A stretch of DNA of 64,000 nucleotides. Origin: UBA7862 sp050872785. GTDB lineage: Bacteria > Bacillota > Clostridia > Christensenellales > UBA1242. The position numbers and the translations under genes were made by a program. Under the pieces are notes generated by a model. It ran no database searches. It was not told where the DNA came from and worked only from the letters and a program-made list of their open reading frames with translations. Numbering within the stretch: position 1 is the first letter of the stretch; each line of letters begins with the position of its first letter. Shown here piece after piece: positions 60,612 through 64,000 of this stretch. The stretch is from the NCBI GenBank assembly GCA_050872785.1, contig JBNMHO010000002.1, positions 1 through 64,000 on the forward strand, written 5' to 3'.

Positions 60612-61340
60612 TTACAATCTCAAAGCAATGTTCAATGCGAGTTCAAACATTTTGTAAAAATTGTTTTCACGTTCGTCAGACGAAGCACTTTTGTTTGAAT
60701 AAATTTCATCAGACACAGTGCAAATACAAAGGGCGTTTTTGTGGGCTATTTCTGCATTAAGATAAAGTGCCGCCCCTTCCATTTCGACCCCAGCAATGTT
60801 AAGTTCCTTTACAAGTGCAGCGGGAGGGGTGGAGTAGAATGTGTCCGTTGTCCAAATGTCACAGAGATTGCCTTTTAGTGAACTATCCACTTCAAGTGCT
60901 TTCTCCACAAGATTTTTGCTTGCTGCAAACGAGTTTACGCCTTTCATCTTGCAAATTGTCTTTCCTTGTGGGAAGATGTCCATGTAGTTTGTGTTAGTGT
61001 GTGCATTTTGTGCAATCAAAATGTCGCCGATGTGAAAGTTCTCGTCAAGCGAGCCTATCGTCCCCACTCGAATGGCATTTTTCACGTTATAAAAGTTGAA
61101 CAGCTCGTGCGAGTAAATTCCCATGCTTGCCGTTCCCATGCCAGTTGACATAATGGACACACGCTTGCCGCAAAATGTCCCAGTGTAACAGAAATTGTTT
61201 CTAACGCTGCTTACAAGTTTTGCATTTTTCAAATATTTTTCTGCCATTTTTTTGGCTCTTAATGGGTCGCCTGGCAAAATAACTGTTTCTGCAATTTCGC
61301 CAAGTTTTGCCCCAATGTGTGGTGTTGGTATCTTATTCAT
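60612..61340 (-). CDS. deoD: Purine-nucleoside phosphorylase, DeoD type
   Basis: The 242-residue enzyme cleaves purine (deoxy)nucleosides with phosphate for salvage. Motifs are GDPLRAKKMA (phosphate site), GTGTFCGKRVSIMSTGMGTASMGIYSHEL, and VEMEGAALYLNAE (about residues 180-192), with the catalytic Asp in the SDE segment near residue 206. Length normal for the hexameric DeoD family. Monocistronic. Confidence 0.92.
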   Translation of the reverse strand: MNKIPTPHIGAKLGEIAETVILPGDPLRAKKMAEKYLKNAKLVSSVRNNFCYTGTFCGKRVSIMSTGMGTASMGIYSHELFNFYNVKNAIRVGTIGSLDENFHIGDILIAQNAHTNTNYMDIFPQGKTICKMKGVNSFAASKNLVEKALEVDSSLKGNLCDIWTTDTFYSTPPAALVKELNIAGVEMEGAALYLNAEIAHKNALCICTVSDEIYSNKSASSDERENNFYKMFELALNIALRL

Positions 61341-61424
61341 AACTTAATTGTAAAGTTTTATCGCAAATTAGTCAACATAACTGAGCAATTTTTTGCAAAA
61401 AGCAAATGTTTTGTGTAAAATGTT

Positions 61425-61452
61425 TGGACAATTTTACAACTTTTTGTATAAT
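61425..61452 (+). promoter_or_regulatory. cmk promoter
   Basis: TGGACA (61425-61430) and TATAAT (61447-61452), 16 bases apart, 31 bases before the start codon. Confidence 0.65.
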
Positions 61453-61483
61453 TAGTAAGGAAAAACAAAGTTTGAGGTGAAAA

Positions 61484-62164
61484 ATGTTTTCTGTTGCTAT
61501 TGACGGACTTGCTGGCTGCGGCAAATCTTCGCTTGCGTTGGGACTTTCTAAAAATCTTAATTTCAGATATTTCAACACAGGGGCAATGTATCGTGGCATA
61601 ACTTGCGAATATCTAAGGCGTTTTGGCGAAACACAGCCAAAAGAAGAAAAAATTTCACAACTTCTTGAAGACCTAGACGTTAAAATTATATTCAATGGTG
61701 ACGAGCAAAGGGTTATAATAAACAACATCGACCAAACGCCAAATTTAAGAAAGGAAATAGTCAGCAACATGACACCTTTTGTGTCGGGCTATGAAAATTT
61801 AAGAGATAAAGTGCGTGACCTTCAACGAGATTTTGCAAAAGAACATAATTGCGTTATGGAAGGGCGGGATATTGGAAGTGTCGTTTTAAAAGACGCCGAT
61901 GTCAAAATTTATCTCACTGCTTCAAGTGAGGAGAGAGCCAAAAGACGCTTTGCCCAAATGGAAAATGACCCAGCAAGACCCGCTTACGAGGAAATTTTAA
62001 AAGATATAAAGCAGCGTGACGAGGTGGATAAATCTCGTGAACACGGAAAACTTCTTGTCCCACAAGACGCAGTCATTGTTGACAATTCAAACTTCACCTT
62101 GGAGCAAACAATTTCATATTGTGAAAAACTAATTAAAGATAAAATGCAACAAGAACTTAAATAA
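61484..62164 (+). CDS. cmk: Cytidylate kinase
   Basis: The 226-residue enzyme phosphorylates CMP and dCMP. The P-loop is GLAGCGKSS (residues 8-16), followed by NTGAMYRGIT (substrate site), MEGRDIGSVVLKDADVKIYLTAS (about residues 125-147) and a LID region with RAKRRFAQM. The P-loop has Cys where Ser or Ala is usual. GAGGTG precedes the ATG. The length is normal. Confidence 0.92.
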   Translation: MFSVAIDGLAGCGKSSLALGLSKNLNFRYFNTGAMYRGITCEYLRRFGETQPKEEKISQLLEDLDVKIIFNGDEQRVIINNIDQTPNLRKEIVSNMTPFVSGYENLRDKVRDLQRDFAKEHNCVMEGRDIGSVVLKDADVKIYLTASSEERAKRRFAQMENDPARPAYEEILKDIKQRDEVDKSREHGKLLVPQDAVIVDNSNFTLEQTISYCEKLIKDKMQQELK

Positions 62165-62170
62165 AATATT

Positions 62171-62197
62171 AAAAGCCTAGCGATTGCTAGGCTTTTG
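62171..62197 (+). terminator. Terminator after cmk
   Basis: AAAAGCCTAGC/GCTAGGCTTTT with a four-base loop. Confidence 0.92.
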
Positions 62198-62204
62198 TGT
62201 TAGA

Positions 62205-62708
62205 TTATCTTTGTTGTGCTGCGGCAAGCGCTTTCAGTGCGTCATCAAGAATGAGTGTTGCGTCTTCAAAAGTTTCTTTTGTAAAGTCTTTCTTAGATTG
62301 TTTTTGTTTTTCGTGCAATTCTTTCACACCTTCAAGTTCACGTTCTGTAAGTGAGCAGAGTTCTTGATAAATATCATTTCTTGCGTTTGCTCTGCCGGAT
62401 TGAAGGATTGCTTCGTTAATTCTTGCCATAAATGTTTTTAAAATGTGTTCATAATATTTGTATTCAATATTGTCATATGCTGTTTGAGCAAGAAGGGAAG
62501 ATCCTTCGTTTTGGCTTATCTCTTTTGCTTGAGAAACAACTTCTCTCTTGTCTTCGTCTGGAATATTTGAAAATTCTTTTCCGAAAGCGATTTTTGCTTC
62601 AATAAAGTTTGCTCTTTGAGAAGGAGTTGAAACATGTGCCTTTTTGACCAAGTTTTTTGCAGCGTCAAGCAATTTTTGTGCTGATTGTTGTTGAATTGTG
62701 GTTTCCAT
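62205..62708 (-). CDS. Hypothetical helical protein (167 aa)
   Basis: All-helical, Gln/Ala/Lys-rich, soluble. The start at 62708 follows AAGGAAC; a longer frame to 62834 lacks one. It contains a short segment DDALKALAAAQQR at the C-terminus and no recognised motif. Confidence 0.6.
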   Translation of the reverse strand: METTIQQQSAQKLLDAAKNLVKKAHVSTPSQRANFIEAKIAFGKEFSNIPDEDKREVVSQAKEISQNEGSSLLAQTAYDNIEYKYYEHILKTFMARINEAILQSGRANARNDIYQELCSLTERELEGVKELHEKQKQSKKDFTKETFEDATLILDDALKALAAAQQR

Positions 62709-62876
62709 AATAAAAGTTCCTTTTTTATTTGATAACATTATTCTATCACAAATAACCCGTTTGTCAAGATGCAAAGTTGCAAATAATGTCGAATTTTCAT
62801 AAGTATTTTGTGTATTTTTCTCCAAAATAACCATGCAACTTAAAAACCTTTGCGATTTTTAAAATACACTTATTTA

Positions 62877-62901
62877 ATAAAAAATCCCCAAAACTGGGGA
62901 T
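62877..62901 (-). terminator. Terminator downstream of tyrS
   Basis: On the minus strand ATCCCC-AGTTTT-GGGGAT followed by T residues. Confidence 0.88.
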
Positions 62902-62908
62902 AATTTTT

Positions 62909-64000
62909 TTATTTTACAATAACTTTCAAGAAAGTCTTTTTGCCTTTTTTAAGCATAATGCCTGTTTCAAGATTTGCCTTGCAAATTTCATAGTTTTCAT
63001 CAGTTATAACCCTGTCGTCAACTGAAATTCCGTTTTGAGCAATAAGACGTCTGCCTTCACCTTTTGACTTTGTAAGTTTGGCTTCAACAAGAAGGTCAAG
63101 TAGGGAAATTTTGTTGCCGTCAAGTTTGCTTGCGTCAAGTTCAAATTGAGGTGCTTCCATATCGGCTGCATTTCCACTAAAGAGCGATTGTGCCATGCGT
63201 CTTGCTTCGTCTGCTTTTTCTTGCCCATGCACCATGCTTGTAATCTCATATGCTAAAATGTCTTTTGCCTTGTTAAGTTCTGCCCCTTGCCACAAAGCCA
63301 TTTCGTCAATCTTTTCAAGCGGAATGAACGTCAAAAGTCGCATAAATTTTATAACGTCTTCGTCAGAGGTGTTTCGCCAATATTGATAAAATTCGAATGG
63401 GGAAGTTTTGTTTTCGTCAAGCCACACAGCACCTCTTGCCGTTTTGCCCATTTTTTTGCCTTCGCTGTTAAGAAGAAGGGTAATGGTCATTGCATATGCG
63501 TCTTTGCCAAGTTTTTTGCGGATAAGTTCTGTGCCAGCAAGCATATTGCTCCATTGGTCATCGCCGCCAAATTGCATATTGCAGCCATATTCCTTAAATA
63601 GGTGATAAAAGTCATATGATTGCATAATCATATAGTTAAATTCTAAAAAGGAAAGACCCTTTTCCATGCGTTGCTTATAGCACTCTGCACGAAGCATGTT
63701 GTTGACAGAAAAACACGCCCCCACGTCACGCAAAAGTTCAATGTAATTCAGTTTCAAAAGCCAGTCGGCGTTGTTTGCAACAATGGCTTTTCCGTCTTCG
63801 AAGTTTATAAACTTTCCAATCTGCTTTTTAAAACATTCACAGTTGTGAGCAATGGTTTCTGGACTCATCATCGAACGCATATCCGTTCTGCCACTTGGGT
63901 CGCCGATATATCCCGTGCCGCCACCAAGCAAAACTACAGGTTTATTGCCCGCCATTTGAAGTCTTTTCATAAGCACAAGCGTCATAAAATGCCCAACATG
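62909..64000 (-). CDS. tyrS: Tyrosyl-tRNA synthetase (5' end beyond window)
   Basis: The open frame runs off the right edge of the window; the last six codons read HVGHFM, the HIGH motif of a class I synthetase, so the start lies outside. Other features are GGGTGYIGDPSGR, the tyrosine site MIMQSYDFYHLF, GGDDQWSNMLAG and the KMSKS-equivalent KKMGKT. A C-terminal S4-like RNA-binding domain (about the last 75 residues) is complete. It charges tRNA-Tyr. Confidence 0.95.
   Translation of the reverse strand, partial: HVGHFMTLVLMKRLQMAGNKPVVLLGGGTGYIGDPSGRTDMRSMMSPETIAHNCECFKKQIGKFINFEDGKAIVANNADWLLKLNYIELLRDVGACFSVNNMLRAECYKQRMEKGLSFLEFNYMIMQSYDFYHLFKEYGCNMQFGGDDQWSNMLAGTELIRKKLGKDAYAMTITLLLNSEGKKMGKTARGAVWLDENKTSPFEFYQYWRNTSDEDVIKFMRLLTFIPLEKIDEMALWQGAELNKAKDILAYEITSMVHGQEKADEARRMAQSLFSGNAADMEAPQFELDASKLDGNKISLLDLLVEAKLTKSKGEGRRLIAQNGISVDDRVITDENYEICKANLETGIMLKKGKKTFLKVIVK

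Overview
The window looks like a chromosome segment of a low-GC, spore-forming, monoderm member of the Clostridia, probably an uncultured gut lineage. The evidence is a dipicolinate synthase pair (dpaA/dpaB), a SipW-type signal peptidase, strong AGGAGG ribosome binding sites, short U-tract terminators, an S-box (SAM) riboswitch, and surface proteins built from InlB-like, BspA-like and MBG-like repeats. No species can be named from the sequence alone.

Left part (1-24 kb): a secreted protein with its signal peptidase; initiator tRNA and tRNA-Arg; dpaAB; a P-loop NTPase; two related membrane-anchored Xre regulators; a DegV protein; an InlB/BspA-type surface protein interrupted at a G11 tract; an orphan protein with two HEPN-like motifs; a cadmium/zinc operon (ArsR-type sensor plus P1B ATPase) with twin operators; a three-gene condensation/adenylation/carrier-protein operon; glmM; and a ThyX-like gene.

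Middle (24-42 kb): an ABC exporter operon whose ATPase is fused to a YwaF/TMEM164-like membrane domain; a 1290-residue MBG-repeat lipoprotein; a glycan cluster (GT4, GT2, O-antigen ligase-like); and a MoxR ATPase with a metallopeptidase/VWA partner.

Right-centre (about 42.0-54.7 kb): a filamentous phage (inovirus-like) prophage just upstream of the metK promoter. It carries an IS30-type transposase, an HUH replication initiator, a Zot/pI-like ATPase, small one-helix coat candidates, two membrane-anchored virion candidates and a 1027-residue protein with an N-terminal helix, a long coiled coil, five InlB-like modules and kelch-like C-terminal repeats. It also has hairpin-rich non-coding regions, including two plus-strand promoter/structured-RNA/terminator units opposite to the phage genes. 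This is the most novel system in the window.

Right end (54.7-64 kb): metK under a SAM riboswitch with a clear terminator/antiterminator pair and an extra N-terminal domain; a holin-like protein; a DUF11-repeat protein; a second InlB-type protein broken at an identical G11 tract; PAP2, deoD, cmk and a truncated tyrS. Both G11 genes would be restored by loss of one G, which suggests coordinated phase variation. A short interspersed repeat with core GGCGATTATCGAAAG occurs four times, always on the plus strand and 3' of a plus-strand gene.
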